Notes: a model not told the origin generated them from the letters alone. A stretch of 58,762 bases of DNA from Gammaproteobacteria bacterium (GCA_029865385.1 JAOUGX010000014.1:1-58762); one strand, 5' to 3'. Shown: positions 20,309-28,555, counted from the first letter of the stretch. Numbers and translations are program-made.

Positions 20309-22260
20309 TCCGCTTATTGCTCCTGCTGGTCTGGTCACTTGCAGCATTGCCCGCCTGGCCACAGCTGGTGCTGACCGAAGGCACGAATATCGCCATCGAC
20401 GTGTCGCCGACCGATGGCAGAATCGCCGTCGATCTGCTTGGCAGCATCTGGCTTATTCCCGGTGATGGTGGCGACGCGGTGCGAATCGGCCACGGAGTCC
20501 TGCCGGCCAGAAATCCGCGCTGGTCCCCGGACGGCAAAAAGATCGTCTACCAGACCGCAACGCCGCAGCAGACGCAGATCGGTGTCGTCGATGTCGCCAG
20601 CGGCGAGAGCGAATCGTTGAGCAACGAGCAATTTACCGACCAGCAACCGGGTTGGCATCCGGATGGTGAGCGCCTGGTCTTTTCCTCGGAGCGTGGCGAC
20701 AGCGGATTCGATTTGTGGGAACTGGATCTGCCCAGCCGGCTGAGCTGGCGCGTCAGCAACCGTCCGGGTGACGAGACCGGCGCCGCGTGGTCGGCAAATG
20801 GTCGACACCTCGCATACATTCACCGACACGCCGGCCAATGGTCGCTGGTAATCCGGCGATTTGCCCAGCCGGACGAAACGCTGCTTGTGTCCTCCGACCC
20901 CTTGTACGCGCCGTCGTGGCGGCCCGATGGAAGTTTGCTGACGTATCTGCGGCAGACACCGCAGGGACTGGTCGTACAAATGGTGATCCTGTCTGAACCG
21001 CCGCTGCATCGCACGCTGCTTGGCGGGGAAGATTTTTTCGTTGCACCCGTCAGCTGGCTCGATCGCCGGCGGTTCTACTATGCCGCCGATGGCGGCATCC
21101 GCACTCGCGAATTCGATGACCGGCAATCTACCAGGGTTCACTTCACCGCCATCGTCGAAAAACTTGCTCGGCCGATACACGCCGCCAACGATTCACCGCA
21201 GCTCGCAACAGTTACGCCGGGTACCGAGCGACAAGTGATTCGTGCCGCCAGGATTTTCGATGGCAGTGGCTATGACTACCGTTATGCAGTCGATGTGTTG
21301 ATCGAAGACGGCAGGATTGTCTCCGTCGAGCCACGCCGCGAATGGCCGGACGTTACCGTCCTGGACCTCGGCGAATCGACTCTGCTGCCCGGGTTCATCG
21401 ACAGCTATGCGAGATTGCCGGGTGGCGCTGCGGCGCGGATCGGCGCCGAATTCCTTGCTTACGGCGTCACCACCGTGGTCTCCGGAGACCGGCCGGATCT
21501 CGATCCGCTTCTGTGGGAATCCGCGGACTTCCCGGGACCCCGTTTGCTTCGCGCTGCAACGGCGACTGAGAGCCCGCGACCTACTCCTGTTGTGCTGGCT
21601 ACCGTCCCGGCAACCGGCAACAGCAACGCGACGGCCCTGCGCGCCTGGCAATCAATGGGCGTGCCGGTGCTGGCGGAAAGCTGGAGCACAGGCTTGGGCC
21701 TTGGTGCCGATTTGCTGATGGGTGCAGATTCTTTGCCGACGTCGCCCCGCGGCGTGCAGTACCAGGACATCCGGCTTGCCATGGGCTACGGGCCTGTATC
21801 GCTGCTCTCGGGAATGGCCAACGCCGGAACCCCGGGACTCCCGGACTTGCTCGATTCCCGACAGGCTACGCAGTTCGGAACACGCGGACTGGCCTTGCGC
21901 CGTTACACTCGGAGTCCGGAAACGCTCAGTGGGCATATGGCGGTGGTCCTCGGCAGCAAACCGAGCGGCCTGCCGACGGGACTGGCTTTGCATGCGGAAT
22001 TCCGGGCGTTACAGGCGGCCGGGCTTGGGAACGATCAAATACTTAAGTCCGCGGGCGTTAACGCTGCCACTGCTTTGCGCGTCGGAGGGCAGATCGGTGT
22101 CATCGCTCCCGGGGCCCTTGCCGACCTGGTACTCGTGTCGGGCGACCCGCTGCAGCGCGTCGCCGATGCCCTGAATATCGTGGCGGTGGTGCGCAATGGT
22201 CGCTTCTACAGCCTCGGCGGCTTGCTGGAACGGGCCGAAGCCGGGTCAGACGTCGAATAA
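20299..22260 (+). CDS. Amidohydrolase-like protein with N-terminal beta-propeller; metal ligands missing
   Basis: From the ATG at 20299 (overlapping the CPXCG gene by 10 nt) the protein has 653 residues. These are a signal peptide (about 1-21), WD40/TolB-like repeats (about 25-300; NPRWSPDGKKIVY, QPGWHPDGERLVF, APSWRPDGSLLTY), and an amidohydrolase-superfamily domain (about 310-640). The domain keeps the beta-sandwich ends (ARIFDG...VLIEDGRI; GALADLVLVSGDPL), but the HxH after PGFID is Y370-A-R372. The usual late metal-ligand Asp is replaced in GSKPSG (552-557). The barrel is also short. It is probably periplasmic and catalytically dead, or altered. Confidence 0.85.
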   Translation: MQLVRLLLLLVWSLAALPAWPQLVLTEGTNIAIDVSPTDGRIAVDLLGSIWLIPGDGGDAVRIGHGVLPARNPRWSPDGKKIVYQTATPQQTQIGVVDVASGESESLSNEQFTDQQPGWHPDGERLVFSSERGDSGFDLWELDLPSRLSWRVSNRPGDETGAAWSANGRHLAYIHRHAGQWSLVIRRFAQPDETLLVSSDPLYAPSWRPDGSLLTYLRQTPQGLVVQMVILSEPPLHRTLLGGEDFFVAPVSWLDRRRFYYAADGGIRTREFDDRQSTRVHFTAIVEKLARPIHAANDSPQLATVTPGTERQVIRAARIFDGSGYDYRYAVDVLIEDGRIVSVEPRREWPDVTVLDLGESTLLPGFIDSYARLPGGAAARIGAEFLAYGVTTVVSGDRPDLDPLLWESADFPGPRLLRAATATESPRPTPVVLATVPATGNSNATALRAWQSMGVPVLAESWSTGLGLGADLLMGADSLPTSPRGVQYQDIRLAMGYGPVSLLSGMANAGTPGLPDLLDSRQATQFGTRGLALRRYTRSPETLSGHMAVVLGSKPSGLPTGLALHAEFRALQAAGLGNDQILKSAGVNAATALRVGGQIGVIAPGALADLVLVSGDPLQRVADALNIVAVVRNGRFYSLGGLLERAEAGSDVE

Positions 22261-22431
22261 TTTGACAGATGCTTCGGATTTGCGCCGCAGCGCCTGCGCA
22301 CGGGCTAATTGAACATAAGTCAAACACTGTATTTGCCGGAAGTCTGGCTGCCAGGATTTTCCGGCTGCAAAAAATAGTTACTCTTTTCAATAACTTATAA
22401 GTTGCTGTTTTTCAAACAAAAAATGTGCAGT
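22261..22431. other. Intergenic stretch with a hairpin after the amidohydrolase gene
   Basis: No ORF of note. A two-part inverted repeat lies at 22335-22365: outer arms GCCGGAA (22335-22341) and TTCCGGC (22359-22365), inner arms CTGG (22344-22347) and CCAG (22351-22354). It is followed by TGCAAAAAAT, not by a T-run, so it is a poor intrinsic terminator on this strand but could protect or end the upstream transcript. The stretch then becomes AT-rich toward the palindrome at 22432. Confidence 0.5.
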
Positions 22432-22466
22432 GCAGCATCTTGTCGACTTTTTTTACAAGATGCTGC
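22432..22466. promoter_or_regulatory. 12-bp perfect palindrome, candidate activator binding site
   Basis: GCAGCATCTTGT (22432-22443) and ACAAGATGCTGC (22455-22466) are perfect inverted repeats around an 11-base spacer that contains a T-run. It lies about 70-100 bases upstream of the sigma-54 promoter at 22532, the distance at which enhancer-binding activators usually bind. The T-run lies in the loop and not after the stem, so it is not an intrinsic terminator. The regulator is not identifiable from this window. Confidence 0.6.
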
Positions 22467-22531
22467 CCGCTGTTAATCCAGTTTTTTGGCCGACTTCGTA
22501 AGCTACTGAAAATTAGCGCATTAACACCGTG

Positions 22532-22547
22532 TGGCATAGCTCTTGCT
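22532..22547 (+). promoter_or_regulatory. Sigma-54 (RpoN) promoter
   Basis: TGGCATAGCTCTTGCT matches the sigma-54 consensus TGGCAC-N5-TTGCW, with GG (22533-22534) and GC (22545-22546) separated by exactly 10 bases, the invariant -24/-12 spacing. The single departure is T in place of C at the end of TGGCAC. The expected start is near 22558. It needs an enhancer-binding protein, for which the palindrome at 22432-22466 is a good candidate site. Confidence 0.75.
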
Positions 22548-22557
22548 TTGTATACCC

Positions 22558-22757
22558 TGCCCAAGCGAAGTGTAACTGGAACCGGAAACCGGAAAATCGA
22601 TACAAACAGGATTTAGACGCCAGAAGAACAATAATAAAAACAATAAGAAGATCCAGATCCAATAACAATAATATGTCTGTATCTGGTAGCCGACTAATCA
22701 GTTACCTCTTTTGCAAAAAAGAGAAATTAGCCCCGCCGTCAAACGCGGGGCTTTTTA
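22558..22757 (+). ncRNA. Candidate sigma-54-driven small RNA or terminated leader (about 200 nt)
   Basis: The span from the predicted sigma-54 start (about 22558) to the intrinsic terminator (22729-22756) is about 200 nt. It is A-rich and unstructured in the middle (22621-22672, repeated AACAATAAT and AGAAG units). A hairpin CTCTTTT/AAAAGAG (about 22706-22724) then precedes the terminator. No ORF with a ribosome binding site ends inside it; an ATG at 22673 has no Shine-Dalgarno and reads through the terminator into the methyltransferase frame. It is either a small RNA or an attenuated leader of the downstream gene, which starts 105 bases later. Confidence 0.5.
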
Positions 22758-22759
22758 TT
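22729..22759 (+). terminator. Intrinsic terminator before the methyltransferase gene
   Basis: Stem AGCCCCGC (22729-22736) with GCGGGGCT (22745-22752) around an 8-base loop, followed by TTTTATT. An 8-bp, almost all G:C stem and a T-tract make this a strong rho-independent terminator on the plus strand. It ends the transcript predicted from the sigma-54 promoter and lies 100 bases upstream of the methyltransferase start, whose own ribosome site (GGAGGAAG, 22847-22854) lies beyond it. Confidence 0.85.
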
Positions 22760-22861
22760 GACGGAGGTTTTCCAGCCCAATTGCATTTTCGAGCGACAGC
22801 ACTTCGGCGCTGTGTCATTGTCTACAGCGGGCATTCGGCAAATCGCGGAGGAAGACCCGCT

Positions 22862-23689
22862 ATGACAGACAAGAACAGAAAGCGACAAGTCCTGCTGGCC
22901 GCATGCATCCCGCTCCTGATTGCCGCCTGTGGACCGCGCGAAGCCGACAATCAACCTGCAGCAATGTCCGATGGCGCCGCCATGTCCGTTTCAGCGGACG
23001 AGTCGCTGTATTCGCAGGCCGTGAACAACAGCGCTCGCAGCGAAAACGACCGGCAGAGGGATCCGCTGCGCAAACCGGGCGAGGTGATGCAGTTCTTCGG
23101 AATCGAGCCCGGCACCCGGGTTCTCGACATGTTCTCGGGTGGTGGCTACTACTCAGAGTTACTATCCTACGTGGTAGGCCAGTCCGGAAGCGTTGTCGCG
23201 CATACAAATACCGCCTATACGAATTTTGTTGGCGATGAAGCCACCAATCGATACGCCAATGGCCGCCTGCCGAACGTCGAAATTCTGCAGGCCGAGAATA
23301 ACGAATTGCTGTTGCCGGCAGACGAATTCGACACCGTATTGCTGGTCCTGACCTATCACGACATTTATTACATCGATCCGGAAAACGGCTGGCCGAAGAT
23401 CGATGGACCCGCTCTCCTGGCAGAACTCTACAAGGGCATGAAATCCGGGGCCGTGCTGGGTGTGGTTGATCACGTTGCTCTGCCAGGCGCGCCGCAGGAA
23501 GCCGGCAACACCTTGCACCGGATAGATCCGGCGCTGGCCCGGGCCGAGATCGAGGAGGCAGGATTTGTATTCGAAGACGAAGCGGAAATGCTGCGGAATC
23601 CGGACGATGACCATGCAAAGCCTATGGGAGACCCGAGCATTCGCGGCAAGACGGACCGATTCGTGATGCGATTTCGAAAGCCCGGCTGA
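22862..23689 (+). CDS. Lipoprotein class I SAM-dependent methyltransferase-like protein
   Basis: The 275-residue protein starts at the ATG at 22862 behind a strong GGAGGAAG. It opens with a lipoprotein signal (lipobox LIAAC, Cys23) and continues with a Rossmann methyltransferase domain: motif I GTRVLDMFSGGGYYSELLS, LPADEFDTVLLVLTYHD and GAVLGVVDHVA. This matches the predicted methyltransferase family COG4798. Export of a SAM-binding fold is odd, because SAM is not expected outside the cytoplasm; the Asp after motif I that holds SAM is not evident. Substrate unknown. Probably the first gene of a run with the amidase, metalloprotease and btuD. Confidence 0.85.
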   Translation: MTDKNRKRQVLLAACIPLLIAACGPREADNQPAAMSDGAAMSVSADESLYSQAVNNSARSENDRQRDPLRKPGEVMQFFGIEPGTRVLDMFSGGGYYSELLSYVVGQSGSVVAHTNTAYTNFVGDEATNRYANGRLPNVEILQAENNELLLPADEFDTVLLVLTYHDIYYIDPENGWPKIDGPALLAELYKGMKSGAVLGVVDHVALPGAPQEAGNTLHRIDPALARAEIEEAGFVFEDEAEMLRNPDDDHAKPMGDPSIRGKTDRFVMRFRKPG

Positions 23690-23725
23690 CACGAAAAATT
23701 GCATTGTCATCAAACCCGCCGCGGA

Positions 23726-25324
23726 GTGCTCAGATTGATTCGTGTAAAAAATTGCTTGCCGCTGATTCTTTTCGCTTGTTGCCTGGTCGGCTGTGGCGAC
23801 AGGAACGAAGCCGACTACACGGAGCAAGACGTCGCTACCTTGCAGGACGCCATGCATCGTGGCGAGCTAAGTGCTTATGACCTCGTTAACCACTATCTCC
23901 AGCGTATTGATGCGCTGGATCGAAACGGCCCGAGACTGAACTCCATTATCGAATTGAATCCGGATGCGCTTCGAATCGCGTCGGAACTCGACCGCGAGCG
24001 CCAAGTATCGGGGCCCCGCGGCCCGCTTCACGGTATTCCGCTAGTGCTGAAGGCAAATATCGACACGGCGGACCGTATGGCAACGACCGCCGGCTCGCTT
24101 GCACTGGCAGATCACAGTCCACCCGACGACGCTTTCCTGGTCGCGCGCCTGATAGAAGCCGGAGCCATCATTCTCGGCAAAGCCAATCTCAGCGAGTGGG
24201 CGAATTTCCGTTCGTCGAATTCCTCGAGCGGCTGGAGCAGTATCGGCGGCCAGACGCGCAATCCTTATGACACGGCCCGCTCGCCCTGCGGATCGTCCAG
24301 TGGTTCCGCCGTGGCGGTCAGTGCAAATCTTGCGGTCCTTGCAGTCGGAACCGAGACCGACGGTTCGATCATTTGCCCAGCAGGTATCAACGGCATCGTC
24401 GGCATCAAGCCGACGCTTGGGCTGGTCAGCAGAGACGGCATCATTCCCATCGCACACAGCCAGGATACGGCCGGTCCCATGGCCAGAAGCGTGCGTGACG
24501 CCGCAATATTGCTCAACGTCCTTGCCGCGGCAGACCCGCGGGATCCCGCCAGTGGAGATCGACCGACAACTACGCCCGATTACACGGCGCATCTCAGTGC
24601 CGACGCGCTGCGTGACAAGCGCATTGGCGTTTTGCGCAGCCACTCCGGTGCCGGCAAGGATGCACGTATCGAACGGCTGATCAACGAGAGCATCGACTTG
24701 CTGAAGGGCGGCGGTGCAGAAATCATCGATCCGATCGAAATCGACACGCAGGGAGCGGGCGACGCCGAGTACGAAGTGCTGCTGTTCGAATTCAAGGCGG
24801 ATCTCAATGATTATCTCGAGGGCTCTGGTGCGAAATTGCGATCTCTTGCCGACATAATCGAATTTAATAACGCGAATGCTGACCGGGTCATGCCTATCTT
24901 CGGTCAGGAAATATTTCACGAATCCCAGAGCAAGGGTACTCTGGACGATCCTGCCTACCTGGCGGCGCTGGCCGAGAGCAAGAGCATCATGCGTAATGGC
25001 ATCGATGCGACCATGGATGAGCACGATCTCGATGCCCTGATCGCGCCGTCCAACGGCCCGGCGTGGATGATCGACCATGTCAACGGCGACAATTTCAGTA
25101 TCGGCAGCTCTTCGTTTGCGGCGATTTCAGGCTACGCATCCGTTTCCGTTCCTGCTGGATTTATCTCAGGGCTGCCCGTTGGCATGTCCTTCATAGGCGG
25201 AGCGTTTTCGGAGAAGCAGTTGATTGAAATTGCCTATGCCTTCGAGCAGGCGAGCCAGGCACGGCGCCCGCCATCGCTGGAGGGCACTGAGAGCCGAGCG
25301 GGCAATTTGCGACCTGATCGATAG
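23726..25324 (+). CDS. Amidase signature-family lipoprotein
   Basis: Exported amidase. From the GTG at 23726 there is a lipoprotein signal (CLVGC, Cys23) and then a full amidase-signature domain. The Ser-cisSer-Lys triad is intact: Lys in LVLKANID, the glycine/serine loop PCGSSSGSAVAVS, and the acylated Ser in GTETDGSIICPAG. The TTG at 23699 or GTG at 23744 are alternative starts. Lipoprotein relatives hydrolyse diverse amides, so the substrate cannot be named; GatA is excluded by the export signal and lack of gatB/C. It follows the methyltransferase by 36 nt. Confidence 0.88.
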   Translation: MLRLIRVKNCLPLILFACCLVGCGDRNEADYTEQDVATLQDAMHRGELSAYDLVNHYLQRIDALDRNGPRLNSIIELNPDALRIASELDRERQVSGPRGPLHGIPLVLKANIDTADRMATTAGSLALADHSPPDDAFLVARLIEAGAIILGKANLSEWANFRSSNSSSGWSSIGGQTRNPYDTARSPCGSSSGSAVAVSANLAVLAVGTETDGSIICPAGINGIVGIKPTLGLVSRDGIIPIAHSQDTAGPMARSVRDAAILLNVLAAADPRDPASGDRPTTTPDYTAHLSADALRDKRIGVLRSHSGAGKDARIERLINESIDLLKGGGAEIIDPIEIDTQGAGDAEYEVLLFEFKADLNDYLEGSGAKLRSLADIIEFNNANADRVMPIFGQEIFHESQSKGTLDDPAYLAALAESKSIMRNGIDATMDEHDLDALIAPSNGPAWMIDHVNGDNFSIGSSSFAAISGYASVSVPAGFISGLPVGMSFIGGAFSEKQLIEIAYAFEQASQARRPPSLEGTESRAGNLRPDR

Positions 25325-25379
25325 AGCCTTCGGCCGGCGCCGTGTCTAATCCCATGGGTCGCCGTCATATTGCTGTCGC

Positions 25380-26153
25380 ATGTTCAAAGCCATTCGCATT
25401 GCCATCCTGCTGTTTGTTCTCTTTGTCGTTTCGGTCAGCACCTGGCTGACGCAGGCACGAAGTACCGACTGGAACAACACACTGTGGGTCACGGTCTACC
25501 CGATCAATGCTGACGGAAGCGATCAAAGCGCCGACTACATCAGCGACCTGAAAGAGTCGGATTTCTCCAGCATCGAGGAATTTCTGGCGAGAGAAATTCG
25601 CAAGTACGGTCATGAGCTCGACCGTCCCCTGCGTATGGCATTGGGTCGTGAGGTCCGCGAACAGCCGCCGGCGCTCGAGGAGAAGGCGAGCGTACCGCAG
25701 ATAATGCTTTGGAGCCTCAGAATGCGCTGGTGGGCGGGCAGCGTGACGTCAGACCAGGACGGTCCGCCGCCGGACGTTCGCGTATTCGTTCGGTATCACT
25801 CGCCGCGTGCTGAATTCAAGCTCGAAAATTCTGTCGGGCTGCAAAAGGGCATGGTCGGCATAGTCAATGCGTTCGCCGACCGCAGGCACGCAGGCATCAA
25901 CAACGTGGTCATCGCACACGAATTTCTGCACACGCTGGGCGCCACAGACAAGTACGATCCGGCAAGCGGCATGCCCGACTTTCCACACGGATTCGCCGAG
26001 CCCGAGAGGAATCCACGTTACCCGCAACGGCTCGCCGAGATCATGGGAGGCCGGATAGCCGAATCCGAGCTTGATGCGATGGTACCGAAGAGCCTGAAGT
26101 ACGTGATCATAGGCAGGCAGACTGCCAACGAGATCAAGCTACTCAAAGAATAG
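25380..26153 (+). CDS. Membrane-anchored putative zinc metalloprotease (HExxHxxGxxD)
   Basis: I do not recognise a named family. The 257 residues begin with an uncleaved-looking signal anchor (about 5-24) and a periplasmic domain. The key motif is HEFLHTLGATD at 180-190, giving H180, E181, H184, G187 and D190. HExxHxxGxxD is a metzincin-type zinc site in which Asp replaces the third His, as known in snapalysin (M7). A Met at 222 (EIMGG) could form the Met-turn. Gap to the amidase upstream is 55 nt and to btuD 58 nt, all same strand. The protease role is inferred from the motif only. Confidence 0.72.
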   Translation: MFKAIRIAILLFVLFVVSVSTWLTQARSTDWNNTLWVTVYPINADGSDQSADYISDLKESDFSSIEEFLAREIRKYGHELDRPLRMALGREVREQPPALEEKASVPQIMLWSLRMRWWAGSVTSDQDGPPPDVRVFVRYHSPRAEFKLENSVGLQKGMVGIVNAFADRRHAGINNVVIAHEFLHTLGATDKYDPASGMPDFPHGFAEPERNPRYPQRLAEIMGGRIAESELDAMVPKSLKYVIIGRQTANEIKLLKE

Positions 26154-26211
26154 CTCCCGGTTTCGCCTTGCCACGTCGCCATCGGCAGTGTGCAGCTGGT
26201 AGGCTTCGCAA

Positions 26212-27015
26212 ATGGTCGAGAGGTCCGGAATTTCACTTCGTTGCGCCAGCCTCACAGTCAGCGTGCCCGGACGCTTGCTGGTGAGCGACCTCTCGTTCGA
26301 ATTGCGAAGCGGAGAGTTTCTCGCAGTCCTTGGTCAAAACGGCTGCGGCAAGACACTAACCTTGCAAACACTGTCAGGACTGCGCGCGCCGGTCAGTGGT
26401 TCGGTGTCGCTGCACGGCATGTCGGTCGCTGCCGCACATCGAAAAATCCTGGCCCGGCAGCTCGCGTTGCTGCCGCAACATACCGAAGACATCTTCCCGT
26501 CAACAGTGATGGAAACGGTAATGATCGGTCGGCATCCGCATATCGGGCGATTTCGCTGGGAATCGGAGCTCGATCGACAGTGCGCACGGAACGCATTGCA
26601 TGCCGTCGACCTCGGGGAGCTTGCCGACCGGGACCTTGCAACCTTGTCCGGTGGCGAACGGCGCCGTGTGGCCATCGCGCAGATTCTCGCGCAGGACCCG
26701 GACGTGTTCTTGCTTGACGAGCCAAGCAATCATCTGGATCCACAACATCAGCTTGATGTACTCCGACTTTTTCGCAAGTTGTCACAATCCGGAAAATCCG
26801 TCGTTGCAAGCCTGCACGACGTCAACCTCGCGGCGCGATTTGCGGATAGCTGCCTCCTTCTGCATGGCGACGGCAGGTGGCAGCTCGGGGACACTCAATC
26901 AATTTTGAGTTCGGCCAGCCTCAGCGATCTTTACGCTACGCCGGTCGAGTCCGTTCTGTGGCGTGACCGGCAATTGTTTGTCGCAGCCGGCGGCGGCGAC
27001 GAGTCGTTCAGGTAA
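26212..27015 (+). CDS. btuD: ABC transporter ATP-binding protein, B12/siderophore type (BtuD-like)
   Basis: ATPase of an ABC importer. The 267 residues contain Walker A GQNGCGKT (41-48), the signature LSGGERRRVAIAQ, Walker B VFLLDEPSNHLD and the switch His in VVASLHDVN. The sequence style (LLPQHTEDIFPSTVMETVMIGRHPH) is that of FecE/BtuD/FhuC ATPases, partners of FecCD permeases. The only such permease in the window is 13 kb away at 12.1 kb. It ends by overlapping the convergent phosphatase stop by 8 bases. B12 as substrate is inferred from the adenosyltransferase and BtuF nearby. Confidence 0.88.
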   Translation: MVERSGISLRCASLTVSVPGRLLVSDLSFELRSGEFLAVLGQNGCGKTLTLQTLSGLRAPVSGSVSLHGMSVAAAHRKILARQLALLPQHTEDIFPSTVMETVMIGRHPHIGRFRWESELDRQCARNALHAVDLGELADRDLATLSGGERRRVAIAQILAQDPDVFLLDEPSNHLDPQHQLDVLRLFRKLSQSGKSVVASLHDVNLAARFADSCLLLHGDGRWQLGDTQSILSSASLSDLYATPVESVLWRDRQLFVAAGGGDESFR

Positions 27016-27799
27016 CGAATCCGCGGAGTTTTTCCAGGTAAGAAGGATGCAGAATTGCATTTGCGGCCAGCACGGACCGGGTCGCGAGATTTGCGCGTTC
27101 GCCGTTCAGGTTCGTGAAAATTCCACCGGCTTCTTCGACGATCACAGAGAGCGCCGCAATATCAAGGATATTGACGTCGGATTCGATGACCACATCGATC
27201 TTTCCGGACGCAAGCAGGTGATAGTGATAGAAATCGCCATAACCGCGGATTCGATCCGCGTCGGCCACAATCCCGGCCAGCGCATTCCAGCCATCGCTTT
27301 GCGCAAGCGACTTCAGATTGCCGGTTGATACCGCAGCGCGTTGCGCATTATCGATAGTGCTAACAGCGAGTTTCGATCCGTTAAGCCAGGCACCGTGCCC
27401 ACGCTCCGCCCATGCCAACTCTTCGAACATCGTGCCGCAGGATACGCCGAGCAGCAACTCTCCCGCTTTCATCAGGGCAATCTGGGTCGAGAAAAACGGA
27501 TAGCGCCTGACGAAACCCTTGGTACCGTCGATCGGGTCCACCAACCACAGGTATTCAGCATGCTCCCGGGTTCGCCCTGTTTCCTCTCCGTAGAATCCGT
27601 GCTGCGGAAACGCGTCGAGGATAATGCGACGAATCTCCTGCTCGCATTCGACATCCGCTTGTGTCACGGGCGTCCTGTCGTGCTTGATACTGACCGAGAA
27701 ATTTCCGTTGAAATAGCGTCGACTGATGACGGCCGCGGCCAGCGCGGCCTCGATGGCGATCTCGAGTTCTCTTGATCTCGCTGGTTCTGCTGATCTCAA
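27008..27799 (-). CDS. Inositol monophosphatase family protein, HisN-like
   Basis: Mg-dependent phosphatase with the IMPase fold. The 263 residues carry the metal motifs GEE (about 71-73) and DPIDGTKGF (88-96), and later the SDVNILDIAALSVIVEEAGG region. The DGTKGF variant and length resemble the histidinol-phosphate phosphatase HisN, which performs the penultimate step of histidine synthesis; SuhB and CysQ are less likely. No his genes are in the window, so the substrate is not proven. It converges with btuD (8-base overlap) and diverges from the adenosyltransferase. Confidence 0.86.
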   Translation of the reverse strand: MRSAEPARSRELEIAIEAALAAAVISRRYFNGNFSVSIKHDRTPVTQADVECEQEIRRIILDAFPQHGFYGEETGRTREHAEYLWLVDPIDGTKGFVRRYPFFSTQIALMKAGELLLGVSCGTMFEELAWAERGHGAWLNGSKLAVSTIDNAQRAAVSTGNLKSLAQSDGWNALAGIVADADRIRGYGDFYHYHLLASGKIDVVIESDVNILDIAALSVIVEEAGGIFTNLNGERANLATRSVLAANAILHPSYLEKLRGFVT

Positions 27800-27981
27800 T
27801 GCATTGGCTCCGCGTCGTATACCGGCGCCTGACTATGACCGTATTACACTTGCGGACACAAGTCGCCGCGATAGTTCGAGCCTGGCCGAGCAAGCCAAGT
27901 AACCGCCTGCTGGACAGGTGATGCGGTGGCACGGCACAGTAGCGGCCGTTTCGACTGTTTTCGAGGAAAGGGGTTTTTTAC

Positions 27982-28536
27982 ATGGGCAACCGGCTCAGCA
28001 AAATCTACACGCGTACCGGTGACGACGGTACCACCGGCCTGGGAGACGGGACCCGTGTGGCAAAGGACAACCTGCGAGTCGAGGCCTACGGCACCGTTGA
28101 TGAGGCAAACAGCGCGATCGGCATGGTGCTGGCCGTTGCCGGCATCGCAGAGCCAATCCGCCGTTGCCTTACGGAGGTTCAGCACGACCTTTTCGAACTC
28201 GGTGGAGAATTGTGCATTCCGGGCTATGAAGCGGTCCCGCAGGATTTTATCGACCGTCTGGAGAGTGAACTCGATTCGTTTAACGCGGATTTGCCGGCCC
28301 TGAAGGACTTCATCCTTCCGGGTGGCGGCGCCGCTGCATCGGCCTGTCATCTCGCGCGCACGATCGTGCGCCGGGCGGAACGGCGCTGCAGCACATTGAA
28401 GAGAGAGGAACCGGTACGCGACGAGCTTATTCGTTATCTCAACCGGCTGTCGGATCTGTTGTTTGTAATCGCGCGTTGCCTGGCTCGCGCCGAATCCGGT
28501 AAGGAAGTGTTGTGGGATCGCCAGCGTGCCAAATAA
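27982..28536 (+). CDS. Cob(I)alamin adenosyltransferase, PduO type
   Basis: Transfers the adenosyl group of ATP to cob(I)alamin, making the coenzyme form. The 184 residues have the PduO/MMAB signatures: TRTGDDGTTGLGDGTRVAKD at the N-terminus for ATP binding, AYGTVDEANSAIG, the ARTIVRRAERR helix, and NRLSDLLFVIARC at the C-terminus. Length fits. Start ATG at 27982. It lies between BtuD (upstream, same strand, 26.2 kb) and BtuF (downstream, opposite strand), which supports those being B12 transport genes. Clear promoter elements were not seen in the 180-base divergent gap. Confidence 0.94.
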   Translation: MGNRLSKIYTRTGDDGTTGLGDGTRVAKDNLRVEAYGTVDEANSAIGMVLAVAGIAEPIRRCLTEVQHDLFELGGELCIPGYEAVPQDFIDRLESELDSFNADLPALKDFILPGGGAAASACHLARTIVRRAERRCSTLKREEPVRDELIRYLNRLSDLLFVIARCLARAESGKEVLWDRQRAK

Positions 28537-28555
28537 CGATGACCTGACGCAATCG

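Noticed and set aside
22335-22365. Hairpin after the amidohydrolase as an intrinsic terminator
   Set aside because: The stem is followed by TGCAAAAAAT, not by a T-run; kept only as a hairpin in the gap description.
22673-22862. Upstream ATG that would extend the methyltransferase by 63 residues
   Set aside because: No ribosome site, the extension passes through the terminator stem, and it would bury the lipoprotein signal; ATG 22862 has GGAGGAAG.
24041-25078. A 345-codon open frame on the minus strand
   Set aside because: Antisense to the amidase; no domain or ribosome site.
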